From assembly GCA_015179045.1 (NCBI GenBank), contig WHUZ01000007.1:666001-730000 (forward strand): 64,000 nt of DNA. Direction: 5' to 3'. A program made the position numbers and the translations under genes. Every line of letters starts with the position of its first letter. The stretch's first letter is position 1. Under the pieces are notes generated by a model. That model saw only the letters and a program-made list of their open reading frames with translations, ran no database searches and was not told where the DNA came from. Positions 14,247 through 27,200 of the stretch are shown in pieces. The DNA is from Kalaharituber pfeilii. Taxonomy: Eukaryota; Ascomycota; Pezizomycetes; Pezizales; Pezizaceae.

Positions 14247-17200
14247 AGAAGTGGTGCTTGCTTAAGGAAGCGGGTAAAAATGGAAGTGGAAGGCAATGAA
14301 TAGAGGTAATCAGGATAGAGGAGGGGTCTGGAGTCTCCCTTACGTTCCTGATGGCGTTACTTACTTAATTTACAACTAGTATCTAGACATACCTACTCAA
14401 CTACGAAACCAACATAGAATTTAGAGTCGTATGTTGTCTCTTATCTCTTTTCGGCTTTTGTTCTCAGCTCATGCTTTGGGGGGAAATGGGGGTTCATCAG
14501 TTTGTTGCAAAGGTTCCGAGGATGAGGGTAACTGTAACTGTGCGAGTAGCACGCATAAATACGGGTGGAACTACATTTGAACATTCAAGCTGCATAACGC
14601 TAACGAAATGTGGGATATTATATGTGCTCTTTATCTTTTTGCTCTTAGCTGTGTGTTTTTGTTCTTTATATTGAGATTATTAAGTTCTATATTTTTGGTT
14701 GTTGAAATTAGTTTTTTATTGTGAGAACACCTTTTTTTTATTTTACTGCTGTTACTTTTATTTGCTGGTTCTTAGATCCTTGGGATTGAGAATAGACAAG
14801 GCACACATAATTTTCTTCCATCTACAGATTATAGCACATTCAAAAGCGGAGGAAATTGGAGAGGAGAGACCCACGGGGGTAATGGCTCAAGTTGAACACA
14901 TTCTTACACATTCCAAAATGAGGCTCACTAAGCTATTTAGAAGGAACTTGCAGATAACCTCAGCGACATTCACAACGTTCGACATGTGTTATCTGTATAA
15001 ATGTTCAGAAGTTGAGAATATTCCATCAAGCACTTTGGAGTAAGGTATAATTTCTATTCCACTCTCATTTGGTCAGTAAAGACACAGACACTTAATTAGC
15101 ATCTACGACCATAAACTGAAAAAACGAGGCACCCGTCTGCTCTGCCATATCTAACATTCATTTACACAACTCAGCTAGACATTGACCCTAACCCCGAACT
15201 CTTACCAGTAATACTTACGAGCTCAATAAAGGTGCTACATGCGGGGGAATCTTCTCCGGGGCGATACACAGATACAACCTCTGGGAACGAGAGCGAGTCC
15301 GACAATTGTCAACGCAGACCCAGTCTCCAAGTAAAACGCATTTAGGTAATAAAAAGTAGGAAGGTTGCGAAGACTGGTCTTGTTGCCTCTCTGCTGCTAC
15401 ACAAGAGAATTAGCTGATAGAAAATACCTCCCTTTGCGTTGCTATGGGGACGCCTGGCGCCCAACTGCCACAAGAGGGTGAGAGAAACCGGGTTTCACAG
15501 TCCCTTTTAACATTATTAAGATAAATGGTGCTGGAGCGTGGACAATACAGTATCTAGAATTCAACTGAAGATTGCCGGTCGAATTGAGCTCTTGTTCTAA
15601 CGAGAGCTAAACGTGTGCTTATTTGCAATGTTAGGTTGACCTTGGGGAGTGTTAGGCGTCCCTTCTACGGGATTTCATGTGCGTTATGCAGCGTTGTATG
15701 TGGGTGGGTAGCTGAGCGTACTCGATTACATATGCCATACAGATAGTCCAGAGCCATTGAGCTAGGGTAGAACTACTACAACAAATTCAATTTCAAAATC
15801 AAGGTCTATCATATTCCGTAGGGGGTTGCAAGTACACTTCATCGCTAAAATCGTTATCACTAAAGTCGAAGGGTTATAGACGAAATTAGTGGTCTCAGGT
15901 CCCCAATACAATGGGGAGGTAAAGTGCATAAATTCGAGGTACTCAAAGTTGACTTTAACGGTTTCGTTAAACCCAATTTCCGCTCCCTCAAAACTTCCGC
16001 ACAAATGAAATTGATGCTACTAGATAGTTGCAGAGTTCCTCTATCGATCTATACCATTTACATGGTTACAGCTGCTCTAGGTGCCCAGATATCGTTATTG
16101 GAAACAAAAAAGTGAAACAAAAAAGTTCAAGCCAACCCTGAATTCCTCTTGTTATTGCCTGTTCGCTTTGACGAATTTCAGGATAAATGCGCTATACTCG
16201 AAAAATAATAGTCTGGGCACGAGAACACCTAGCACTCCTCCACAGGTGGTTCAACGAACAACCCGCGGACAAGTAGGTACTACACTGCACTGTATCATAC
16301 TCGTTCCATGGGAACGCTCGATGGGGCTGTTCGATGACCTTGGCAGCAGCTGGTCCGCTCAACGTGTTGCCTAATTTTGGGCATGTTTCGGAGATTGCTC
16401 CTATATTACGTGAAATAGCTTCCACGTGTCGGGAAGATACATCTTATTCGCGCAAAAACCTTAACTATCATGTTAGCAGAACAAAGCTCAGTTCATTGCA
16501 TGTGCATTTGCAACTGCATAACAGCTCTCGAGGTAAACAAGAACTCGAAAGTACCGAGTGCATCTCCCAGAAGTATTCAGGGCTTCCAGGTCCACCCCCA
16601 CAGCCATAAGGGTGTACTAGGAATGAAAACAATGCTTGAGATGTATCAATCCAGGCCTTTGCAAGAACCTTATTCGATTCGCTTCAATTCAACTGATTTC
16701 GTGGCAAGAAATATATGCTAGGGTAAGACAGGATATGGCATGCGTACCTGCCTTGCTCAGCTAATGTTATGTTTAGATAAATGAAAAAGTCGATGTATCA
16801 TCAAGTGCGTATGTGTGTATCTCTAGGACAAAGGTTCCTGTTCTGAGTTAGGTTGCAAATGTCAAGATTTGGCTGCAGCACTAGTAGAATAATTATCTAT
16901 GGGGATAGACTGGATGGTTTGGATCGATCGATTGTTCGTCATTTCGCTGGGACAGAGAGGGTGTGTCTATATGCACGCTGAAAGAGGCTCTGTGAGTTTA
17001 GTGTGCTTTAAGTGGCTTCACTCACTTGCTCTAGTGTGGTCACCTCACTCTGTCAGTTAGATGTATAGGAGAGTGGGGACGGGTAACGTGGGATATGTAT
17101 AGAGCGGCGAGAACCGCAGCCATGGTGAATTGTTGAAACGTTCTGGAGGGAGGATAGGCTGTAATAAGGAAATATTTCAACCTGGGCTGAAATGACGACT

Positions 17201-19128
17201 GTGGTTGGATAATTCCGGATCCTAATATCTCGGATATGGTTATCGATCTCGATGCTGCAATTGGCGATAGCTGGTAGTAAGGTCGCGCTAAAATTCAATC
17301 TTCGAGTCGGTGAGGTGCTTGTTTGAAGTTGGTAGTCTGACATGTGAAAGCAGATGAGCAGCTAGGCTGTGTAGGTACGGTGAGTGTGGGGGTTGGAAAG
17401 GAAGAAGGGAAGAGCACGTTGTTCAGACTGGTGCTCTGATGGGGAGGGAGCTGCGGTCTAGTGGGCGATATTGATGGTATGTGCACGGCTGAAGCAACAG
17501 CGGGTGCAGAAGCGCAGTGCGCAGTGCAGTGAGGGTGAAGGGCGAGTGATGGATGGCATGGCTAGGGGTATGGCTAGGGGCATACACAGCAGATATCGGG
17601 GGGAGGGGCCATTATAGTGAAAGGGCATATTATAGGGCATCAGCAGTACAAAAGGAGAGCGAGAGCAGGACGAATTTCTCCTGCCTGTATCATCAATTAT
17701 CTTTCATGTATGCGCATGTATATGCACGTGTCTGCGTATATAAAACGAACACATACTCCAGCTGCCGTTGTCAAATCGGAGAACAAAAGTCCTCCAGGCG
17801 TCCTGGCTGGCTGGCTTTGTTCAGGATGGCAGAAAGCGACTGGGTATAAGCAGAGAGCTAACAGAGGGCGATATCTACCCCATCGATCGATCGGTCGAGT
17901 GAATATGCTTGCACAGGCTTGACATATCATATATTTGACTATGGGATGAAGTTGGGATAAAATGAGTGGAGAAAGTCAAATGCGCGCGTTGGCAATGCTG
18001 TATTGGCACTCGCTATTGGCATGTGATATGACGCTGTGCAGCATGGGCTTTTCGATTTCAAGCTTTGGTGTAGGGATGTGGTGTGGTAACCAATCTATCG
18101 CAATTGTCACAGACAAGTTAATATTAGATCCCCAAACACTGGATTCACACAATGCAACATCGAACACAAGCACGGCGGGCTGGTCTGCGCTGCACCTCGT
18201 CCCCTACATTCACAGCCTTTGATGTGGATCTTTCAGACATGCTGACTGCGTCGGTAAGGTTGCTGAAGCTCGAGTATTGCATGGTCCAGACTTGTACAAG
18301 AACTGAATATACCTCAATGTTCATCAAACCACCCACGATGCTATATATTGCGCATGTATCTGAAGCTTCCATTCACCCCCCGCCGTTTGAGGTGGAAATT
18401 AGAAAAGAACCAACCAGAGCAGGTAGACCATCCCATACTTCCGGGCAGGTGGTGTTTGGTAATAACTCAGATTCATGAAATATGAACGATATCGGCATGA
18501 TTTAGAATATTCCTTCAGCGTGAACGAAGATGGGATGCTTCGGTGCTGTACACACTAATGCCTTGATTTTCCGTGCATTTGTTGGGTTTGTTCGGTATGA
18601 GATGCAAGTTCGAAAGATGCCATTCAAGAGAGACTCTTGAGCCATCATTGACGAAGATATACTTGGGGGCCATTCAATCGCACTGAAGGGGTCCCAGGAG
18701 ATGTAATGTACAGATGTTCAACCAAATCCGCAACCTGCAATGCCTGACCTCACATTACCTATTCATCCCATCGTGGTAGATAGTCTCTTACTCCCCCGAT
18801 CCGAAAAATATTATCCCTGCATACCCTGTCCCCAAGGAATGCCATCTGCTAAGCTCTCACTGTAATTCACGCACTCATGTTGATAAATCTTTTCGTTTTT
18901 GCCCTTTGTTTATTCCGCATTAAGGATGATGACCGTATGACTGAGACATAGTAGCAGCAATAGCCATTGAAACAAAGAAAACCCGAGAATGTAATAGATT
19001 CAACGAGATACCGATGATAAGGGAATTGTGATAAGGAAATCATGAAAAAGCCCGGACCGAGAAAGACATATCGAAAGAGATTCGCTAACACCCGCCCTAG
19101 TTCACTAATTTTATTCCAAGGATTCCAT
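14247..19128. other. 4.9-kb intergenic region without a recognised gene
   Basis: The frames here are short and overlapping, with no recognisable protein. Visible items are a tandem GAAACAAAAAAGT pair near 16100-16126 and a dispersed motif at 16210 (see findings). The composition is mixed. The region may contain decayed repeats or regulatory and long non-coding sequence. Confidence 0.45.
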
Positions 19129-19582
19129 TTATTCGCTCTTCTCCTGCTTCCTTGCCTTCTATAAGGCTGTCAGCTACCTGCACGTGGATATGCGAGGCGT
19201 AATAAAGCAGTATATGGCAAGAGTGGATTGCACCAACCAAAGCTTTCATAGTTCCATGAAGCGCATGTCGGTGGTTTCGCTTGAACTTGGGGTCGACGCC
19301 CTTCAGGGATGGGTATCTATTTGTCTTTGGCTTCTTGATGCCTGTATGTAACAACCCCATCAAATCAGCATTTAAACTTCCCCAAGAATTCATCCCTTTG
19401 AAAAGTTATCGGTATTGTCTGCTTTTGCGAGGATTGTGAACAAACCGTTCCTGTGGGCCTTCCTAGCCTGATTGTGCTGAGATGAATTCTTTGATTCTGT
19501 AAACCGAGAGGAGTCTAATTAGCGCGTTTCCAACGGAAGAATAGCTTTTAGAAGACCAAGACTAAGACTACTTACTGGCCAT
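19129..19582 (-). CDS. RPL29: 60S ribosomal protein eL29 (RPL29)
   Basis: Four small exons on the minus strand, 19576-19582, 19446-19496, 19238-19341 and 19129-19158, join to 192 nt encoding 63 residues. The result matches the tiny basic ribosomal protein eL29 of the large subunit: it begins MAKSKNSSQHNQARKAHRNG, followed by IKKPKTNRYPSLKGVDPKF and KRNHRHALHGTMKAL, and has a Lys/Arg-rich tail. The first coding exon is only 7 nt (ATGGCCA) with donor GTAAGT. The second intron ends TACATACAG. All junctions keep frame and restore the conserved family sequence, which makes the model secure even though no single open frame covers the gene. It is an isolated housekeeping gene between two long intergenic regions. 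Confidence 0.93.
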
Positions 19583-20442
19583 GGCGGTCTAGAGGAGGTT
19601 TTGTTGAATCGTTCGTGAGGGTGGTGATAAAGTACTTCTCTACTCACGTCTTTTTCCGTTGTCGCTCTATCGATAGTACAAACTTTAGATAGCCCATTGT
19701 GTAGTGAGCTTGTGCCAACACATACCTTCAAAGGGCAAACCCTAAAACATGATAAGGCTAGGCTTGATCCGCAAAATCATTTCTCCGATGCTAACTATGC
19801 CAGTCAAGCACAACTTCATTCGAAATAGTTGTGTAGAGTAAATGGGTATTTGGACGTTTCACAAATATAGTAGTAAAATTAATATATTCCTGAGCTCGCC
19901 TCACTTCCTGACAATTCCCCTCTTTATAAATTCAATAAGTAGAAGCCAAAACACAGAAACCAGCCCGAGATTACTTTTTGATACCCAACCGCCGCAGCAC
20001 CTCAATCTCCAAAAAGAACAAACAATACAGTGAGAATAAATGCAGATGCACATCTCGATCAGAGTTAGCACAGCAAAACGAGAATCAACACGAAACATAG
20101 CACCCAAAATGCACAAACACAAACATCAAGAATGAATATTCTCATACTTGATCACCGTTCAATAAGTGCAACCAGAACTCCCAAACCAGATGATAGAAAA
20201 GAATCTTCAAACATAAAACAATGCCCTCAAAAATATGATACAAGAAAGGTAGCAGAAACACGAAAGGGTCTTGAAAGACTGGAATTTCGTTACAGTCCAA
20301 TACTTCAAATCACGCAGCCTGTCATACGTGCCCACGCAAGAATACAAAGTTTGGCCACCGTTCATCGTCTCGCTAACAGACACCACAAGAAAAAAAAAGG
20401 ATAATACGAAAATCGAAAACCTTTATACCCCATATTCCTAGC
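19583..20442. other. RPL29 upstream region and 3' flank of the LRR gene
   Basis: The region includes the RPL29 promoter side (19583 upward) and AT-rich sequence toward the LRR-protein stop. No gene is supported. Confidence 0.5.
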
Positions 20443-22788
20443 TTATAAAGCAACGGGAGTGGGAATTTGGCTTGCAGGAGGGGTGATGGACTCAGAGCTA
20501 TACTGGTGGTGATGAGTGCCGCCCCAACCTTCTTCACTCAAAACTGTGAGCCATTTAGTGCCCACCTCGTTCTTGAGTGCCTCTATCTTTTTCTTATATT
20601 CATCTCCTTTAAGTTCCCAGTCAATCTGTTCCGTATTAGGAACCACCCGTGTGTTTGATGGTGGAACACATTCGTGACAAGGTAAGTGTTCAGCAGAAAC
20701 TGTTTGCCCGTGAAGAGAACCTATGGGTGTCAAAGACTCTGCTTGTGAATTAGGCGACGCTGCCACAGTTGACAAGTGCTCTTCATAACGTGGACTGGGG
20801 CCATCTCTTGTCAGCTCAACAACTCTTCGTCTTCCACCCTTTTTCCTCGCCCTAGCAACCTGTCCTTGCGAAACTAAATGAATTGATTTCTCACAGTCTC
20901 TACGCAGGAGCTGTGAGTCTTCCCTTTTCTTCGCCTCAATTGGTGCAATCTTCGTGGGCACCAGACTATGCGGCTGAGGGGGTTTTACAACAGGAGGATT
21001 GGGAGGCTCTGCAACCCTGTCCACCAAACTTCGCCTTTCAACCATGCCAGGCCCACTACCATCCAGAATCATGTCCTCTGTATATCCAGGCGTGCTTCTA
21101 AATAAGTTGAATATTGTGATACGGTATGAGGGGTGTGTTTTGGTGAATGGATTATGAGCAATCCAGACTTCCGCAATGTTTGGAGCATTGGTGAGACGAG
21201 CTAACTCGGTGGGGTCAGTCAAACCATTGTCGCGAAGGTCAACCCGTTCCAATGACAAAAGTCTTTCAATTCCTGCGAGCGAAGAAAGACGATTGGCTCT
21301 CAAATTGAACGCTGTAATAGCAGGAAGGGGACTTCGGGTAAGTGAGTGGAGAGAATCAATCATATTGTTGGAAAGATTCAAGGCCCTGAGGTTAGAAAGG
21401 ATGCTAATAGAATCGGGAACTGCGGCAAAGTGGTTTGAGGACAAATCAAGTGATGTGAGAGATCCCGCAAGAGGAGCTAAAGCTGTTGAGCTGATTGTTG
21501 TGAGGTTATTTTCTGCAAGACACAGATGCCGTAAAAACCGCCATTTTGAGGCTGGTAAAGTTCCCATAGACGTAGATTCTGGCGTGGACCCATGATGAGG
21601 TAGCATGGATGATGTGGAAGAATGGCTACCACCTGATCCTGATCTTCTCATCCGGGAGGATCTATGGTGCGGGGCTGCCCCTGGGCCATTCCTTGCACTT
21701 GAAGGTCTAACGGGTGAGCTGCTTCTGGGACGAGAGCTTGATCTAGAGGAGCCCGATGGGCCCCTTGACATTGGATGACTTGCTGGAGCACTTCCGCTAA
21801 GTGAAAGTGGTGGTTGTTCTGCCTTCGGAGAAGGGGGCGCTGAGGAAGACTCTGTCCGCTCACCATGATAGCCAGCTGGGCTAGGTGAGTAGGAAACAAT
21901 AGGTGAGGATTGCATCTTGGATGAACGACGTCGCCTTTTATCCATGTCGTCCAATACAATCGCAATAGTCAATTCTGCTACGTCCACAATCCCACCCTGC
22001 CTCACACTCAGACTGCGTAGTCTTTCAGCAAGTTGGTCCCATCCAAAAAATTGTCGTATATCAATGTTGGCGATTTCCAATGCACTGACATTCTTGAAAC
22101 ACAACAATGGAACCGCTGTATCAAAAGGGAACTCTTCAAAGCCTTCAACCAATTTTTTACGATCTGGTGCCAGTCTGAGGCAGGGGATTTTTGTGAAGGC
22201 TGAGTAAAGATATTTGAGATCTGCCTCAAGTGCTGCCTTGGACTTTTCAACCTTGCTGGCAGATGGTGGACCCCGCAATCCAAAAGTGGACCACAAAGAT
22301 GTGACCCCAGACATAACACTCCGAACACTAGATACCGAATGGATAGATATACTATCTATGTCCTGGCGTGATCTCCTATTTTCCAAACCTGAGAATGAAA
22401 CGTACGTATTATTGGCAGGAGAAGCTTCTGGGCGCAAACTCTCTAGCCGAACGTCCATCGGCCCAACAGAGATATTCAACCCCGCGAACCTAGTGAGAAG
22501 ATAGAATAGGTGATGCGGTGTCAACGATAGCTTGACTGGCTTAACATTTTGTGAGGTAAAGGCAAGAGACGGTAGCGAGAATGCTGCAGCCAATGCACTG
22601 GAAGTTGATGGTAAGGTACTGAAATGAGTAGCAGTAGTGGGTGAATGATTTGGAACGGACCCTACTACATTTGGCCGGGCAGGCACTGAGCGTCGTTGAA
22701 GTTGTAGAGCGTTTGCCAGCGCCTTTTCGTGCGTCCGGACATAGTGAGCCAAGTGCTTAATGAATACTTTTCCGTCTTCAGACTCCAT
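20443..22788 (-). CDS. Leucine-rich-repeat protein of the filamentous-ascomycete type
   Basis: A single 781-residue open frame with an in-frame TGA four codons before the start supports the ATG at 22788. The N-terminus (VFIKHLAHYVRTHEKALANAL), the segments KPVKLSLTPHHLFYLLTRF and CLRLAPDRKKLVEGFEEFP, and PFDTAVPLLCFKNVSALEI are typical of a Pezizomycotina family annotated only as leucine-rich-repeat protein. LRR units follow a disordered Ser/Pro/Arg-rich linker (about residues 290-410). They run from about residue 415 to 545 with repeats such as LTSLDLSSNHFAAVP and LRALNLSNNMIDSL, ending in an LRR cap region. The C-terminal tail is Pro- and Lys-rich. LRRs usually make a protein-binding surface. 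The partner and process are not evident, and any link to septation or kinase signalling would be guesswork. Confidence 0.88.
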   Translation of the reverse strand: MESEDGKVFIKHLAHYVRTHEKALANALQLQRRSVPARPNVVGSVPNHSPTTATHFSTLPSTSSALAAAFSLPSLAFTSQNVKPVKLSLTPHHLFYLLTRFAGLNISVGPMDVRLESLRPEASPANNTYVSFSGLENRRSRQDIDSISIHSVSSVRSVMSGVTSLWSTFGLRGPPSASKVEKSKAALEADLKYLYSAFTKIPCLRLAPDRKKLVEGFEEFPFDTAVPLLCFKNVSALEIANIDIRQFFGWDQLAERLRSLSVRQGGIVDVAELTIAIVLDDMDKRRRRSSKMQSSPIVSYSPSPAGYHGERTESSSAPPSPKAEQPPLSLSGSAPASHPMSRGPSGSSRSSSRPRSSSPVRPSSARNGPGAAPHHRSSRMRRSGSGGSHSSTSSMLPHHGSTPESTSMGTLPASKWRFLRHLCLAENNLTTISSTALAPLAGSLTSLDLSSNHFAAVPDSISILSNLRALNLSNNMIDSLHSLTRSPLPAITAFNLRANRLSSLAGIERLLSLERVDLRDNGLTDPTELARLTNAPNIAEVWIAHNPFTKTHPSYRITIFNLFRSTPGYTEDMILDGSGPGMVERRSLVDRVAEPPNPPVVKPPQPHSLVPTKIAPIEAKKREDSQLLRRDCEKSIHLVSQGQVARARKKGGRRRVVELTRDGPSPRYEEHLSTVAASPNSQAESLTPIGSLHGQTVSAEHLPCHECVPPSNTRVVPNTEQIDWELKGDEYKKKIEALKNEVGTKWLTVLSEEGWGGTHHHQYSSESITPPASQIPTPVAL

Positions 22789-24250
22789 TTTGCAGATTCA
22801 TGCAAATTCTCCACCGGGAGAATGAAGGAAATTAAGTATTAAGAAATATCCAGCTCTAGACGAAGCCGGGGTGGTGTGCTCTTTGTAAAAATGTAGCGGG
22901 GATCTCTTAAGGTCTTCTATTTCTTCGTACAGGACTGCGTTAGTGTTTTCATCTCCGATTTGTCGCGGTAAACGGCCCAGAAAAGTTAATGAAGAACTCA
23001 CGACGTCAACTATTTTGGGAATCCTTTCCACTTTGGAAACAACGTCCGTAACAACTGTCAACCTTGATCAACCCAAAGAACGCGTATGAAAACCTGGTCC
23101 GAATGAAGCCAGCGGAGAAAGAATGGAAGAGAATTATATGCCAGCACGATAATTCAGTTCTTCCTCTGAGTAACGTTACAGAGGGAGAGCTGCTAAGCGT
23201 TGTGGAGGGGGTGCAGGCGGGGACAAGCCGGAAGAGTTGCCAGAGACTTGCAGAAGGTGATTGGGTCTGGGCGAAAACTTGTTGGCAGGACAGGAATTTC
23301 TTTTTATTGGATTGGTATTCTAACTGGAGTCCCCGTTGTTGCTCTCCCACTGGTGCCTCTAACGAGTCCCTCAGCAACGTCTTGTTCGAGAAGACTAGGT
23401 GAAAGAAAAATTGGAGGAAGGGAGGGAGGGGGGGGTGGCGGAAGGGGCTCGGGCAAAGGAGGGGATAAGGAGTTTTTGAGCAAAAGCCCTCCAAGGGCGG
23501 GAAGTGGGGAGGGGCACGAAAAGGGTGCTGTAGGGGATAGTCAAGTGCTCCGCATGATGGTAGCGTAGGCAGGTAGTGTTCTTTTTTAATCTTGGGAGGA
23601 GTCTGGCTCAGTGGCTCAGGGACTGGGGCCGGGGGGGTGGGCGTGGGCGTGGGCGTGGGCGTGGGCGTGGGCGTGGGCGTGGGCGTGGGCGAGGGCGTGG
23701 GCGATACAGGTGAGATACCGGGGGTGCGCCGGGGTGGGAGGGTGGGAGGGGTGGGAGGGACGACTGGCGATATGACGGGGGAGGGTGGGGTGTGGGTGGG
23801 AAGCGAGTGCGAGGCCGAGCAGAAGGAAGGACGGACTGGGGCTAGCCGGGCCTCAGGAGCAGCGAGTCGCAGTCGTGTGTAGTGGACCCCGCCAGTGCAG
23901 AGAGAGAGCTCTAGCATCTTCGCAGCAGGCGACCAGCTGCCCGCTGGACGCTCCACAGCTGCACAGCTGCACAGCGCTTGGATGCCCGCAGCCATGAGGC
24001 CGGCACGCTTGACTGGCTGCCAGCCTCGATGGCCAGCCTCGGAGGCCGTCGTGTTGGAGTTGGAGCGGGTGCCAGGAGAGGCCGGGGCAGTGAGCCAGGG
24101 GTGGCGCGGATGACCAGGCCAGGTCTCGCAACCACTGCACGAACATGCTTGTCGCATGGCTCTGCCTGACTGACAGCGCCATGTCCCTTGACTTCACTGC
24201 TCGCGCGCGCTCCGGCAGTCACATACATGGAGAGGTGGAGCAAGTACATA
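22789..24250. other. Upstream region of the LRR gene; GC-rich, repeat-bearing
   Basis: A long minus-strand open frame (23006-24157) is dominated by Pro/Thr dipeptides encoded by a hexanucleotide repeat. It has no recognisable domain, so I treat it as non-coding. The GC-rich character contrasts with the AT-rich flanks. Confidence 0.5.
23639..23703. repeat. (GGGCGT)n hexanucleotide repeat
   Basis: About eight perfect GGGCGT units are followed by a few imperfect units (GAGGGCGTGGGCGA). Runs of three guanines every six bases on one strand are compatible with G-quadruplex formation. Confidence 0.9.
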
Positions 24251-27200
24251 GACGTTATGCTACTTGTATGCTATGCTCAAGTATGTAATATGTGCTATGC
24301 TATGCGATGCCAGCTGCCTCCCTTTCCCTGGCCTACCACTGCTGTATCTGTCTCCCTCTCCCCCGCATGCGCAGCAGAGCAGTAGATCGAGATAGGTAGG
24401 AACCGAAGACGTACTTGGTTAAATTGCAGTGAGTGGGCAAGGTGCGAACAAGCCTTGCCGGCAAGTTATCGTCTGTCGTCAGTCCGCTGGCACACGGTCA
24501 TATCAGCGAGTCACACCGCTCCATCCTCGTGGTCACTGGGCTCCACTGTAATACGGTGTGACACTGTACCGATTAGCAAATCCGCCCCGCCACATGCCCG
24601 ACCTTGTCTAAGGGAAATGGCCACTTGGGTCAATACCGACGTATGGGATGCCTCCATTATGTCAATGTAAGCCTACCATCGAACTGCTCTACCGCTGGCT
24701 CTTGCCTGCCACTACTGTGATACAGCAAGTGGCAAGGGCATACTTAATCGCAACAACTGCTCCCGCAAGATGCCCCCGTGCACGTGCTGGCCCGTTGTGC
24801 TGAGTCGCGCATACTCAACGTTCTAGGAGTGTTTGTGAGTCTGGGCACGGGAACAGTGGTAGTCTGGCTTAGTCTCGTGCCCAATTTAGCTTGCGTGAGA
24901 CCTGGTCCTTGATCCAGTAACGCAAGTAACATGAACTGACCTGCGCCAAGACCACCTCTGTTTTCTGCGGGTTTGCGCTCTCTATAATGTGCATCCTCAC
25001 CTCATGTGGTCTCACTAGCTGTGACCTTTCCTCTAGATAGACGCAGTACCCGCCAAGGAAGTATGGGCAAGTCAGTCTCGAACCGTGGTCAAGTCACAGT
25101 CAAAACCTGCGATCGAGTACAGGACTACCTGCTACGGCCGCTAAGCTAGGAACTAGCCATGTAGCTACATACAGCTCAGAAACTCCATTCCCCATACGGC
25201 CAGGCTGTATAAATATGCACGCACTCGCTGTATCGATGACAGTGTTGCGTCCTACATGTGCTCGCTCTCACCACTCGCACTACCGATCTTCATATGAACA
25301 AGTGGCACTGCCAAAATTCGATTCCTCGGTTCGAAGACGATAGTGCCCGATTAGAGTTTTCCCGGATCTTTAACATGATCAGATCTTACTGCAGTTATAG
25401 TTACATTTAAATAAATACTTATACTGTACTACAACCATTTCTATGAGAATTCAGTTAGTCCTCCTGGGCATCCGTTTCGGACCATATCTCCTGCAGCTAG
25501 CAGCGCCAAGTTTTGTATTTGAGGATCAAAGCGCATACCTGGAATTCGTATTTTTTTCATTAACATGATATAAATGCAGACTATATATATACCACAAAGT
25601 ACCTCTTTCCTCACTTCATCAGGATCACTGGCTTGTATTATCAGTATTTTATCGCTAGTTTCAGCTCACCTGAACAAGTATGACATGGCTGATAATTCTT
25701 CGTGCATGCTGGCGCTTCGGTGACACGTTCAGAGAGGTTACGTAAATCTGGTGGAACTTAATCGATAGGTAGTCGAAGCAAGTGATAGGACAAAGTAATC
25801 AGGTCTGAAAGTCTCAAACAATGCGTTTGGTTCGTCTTTGCTTGGGAGCCACGGCAAACGAAATTACATTATGAGGACCTTAATTGAGCTATCTCATCCT
25901 TGACCCGAGTTGATATCGCAAGCAAAAACTCCTAGTTGGTCCCATAATAGCCACTAGGCTCATGGCACCTTGCAATGGCGAGGGGTCTGTGAATCGGACT
26001 CGTGGGCCCAGCATCTGACATCTGGAGTCAGCAAGGTGACAACGCTCCCACTGCCCTGTGATAGCTCACCCTCCCCATGCCCCGACCTGAGAACAAACCA
26101 ACGCTCAATCCCCCCAAATCGGCATGCAACTTGCATAACCCGTATCAAACTCATCACCTTAAGCTGAGCCTACGCGCGGAAGCTACGGCCAACTTCGTGT
26201 AAGTCGCGGGCTGCATGATGCGTTTGAGCGATTGGTTTGAAACGAGATAGCCTTGCAGATATTCACAAGTGGCAGTACTTTACTCTAGAATTTTCCTTGG
26301 AGCTGGCCCTTGGTTGTCCACCTCTGTGCACTATCAGCATTCATGTATATAACGTTTCTGTTACCAGAATTTGTGTACCCGGCAATGGACCCTTCCAAGA
26401 GATTCAGATCTCCACGCAGAACATCGATCGCTACATACGCCTTGTTAGAGATAAGAGTAACCTCTGGGACATAACAATATACACAATCCTTTGACACACG
26501 ATCCTTACCATAATACAGGAGGCAGGGTTTCATCACCTACAAAACAAATAGGACGGTTCCAGCGGAAGCATCCGCAAAGCCGATTGATTATCTCTACTAA
26601 TTTACTCCATAATCAATGGCAGTGTCGGCTGTTGCCTAAGCAGTAGTCTGGTTCGTTGCTGCTAGGAAGCTCCCATCGTTGGTTGTTGAAATTCGGAATG
26701 GGTATCAACAAGTTTTGATTATGCGAAATTACCAGCCAAGCGCTATATGCTGCCCAATTGACTACTCGCCGCTTCGAGACTTGCTCGTCTCTTTACTTAC
26801 ATAGTTTAGTTCATCCTCGGACTACTTAGCCATCACATATTGTACTGGGACATACTACAGCCGATGCCGCTCCGAGAAAAGTCACAGATTGACCAGCCAG
26901 CGGCACCAATGACACCAACTTTTCTATTTTTTGAGATTTATTACTTAGTCCAAGGTCTCTCAACCTTAAGATCAAAACAGCTAAAACGTTGGAGTTAAGC
27001 TTATACACTAACTACGTCAGTAAAGTATACTAGGCGAAGTTTAACAATATCCTTCTCTCAGAACAGCGTGCTGGGCTGAAGTAAATGCAGCATTGCTTTT
27101 GAGATGTCACATATGAGACTAGGTATGTCACATACACTTTTCTGCCCAATAGCAGGGGTTACACCGTGAACCATGAATCCAAACATGCTCAAGTTGGAAA

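Noticed and set aside
23006..24157. 383-codon minus-strand open frame rich in Pro and Thr
   Set aside because: Its middle is the GGGCGT repeat, the remainder has no recognisable domain, and overlapping frames on both strands are equally open because the DNA is GC-rich.
25060..25145. Possible tRNA gene on the minus strand
   Set aside because: A B-box-like GGTTCGAGACT and a short hairpin are present, but the T stem and acceptor stem do not pair. At most a relic.
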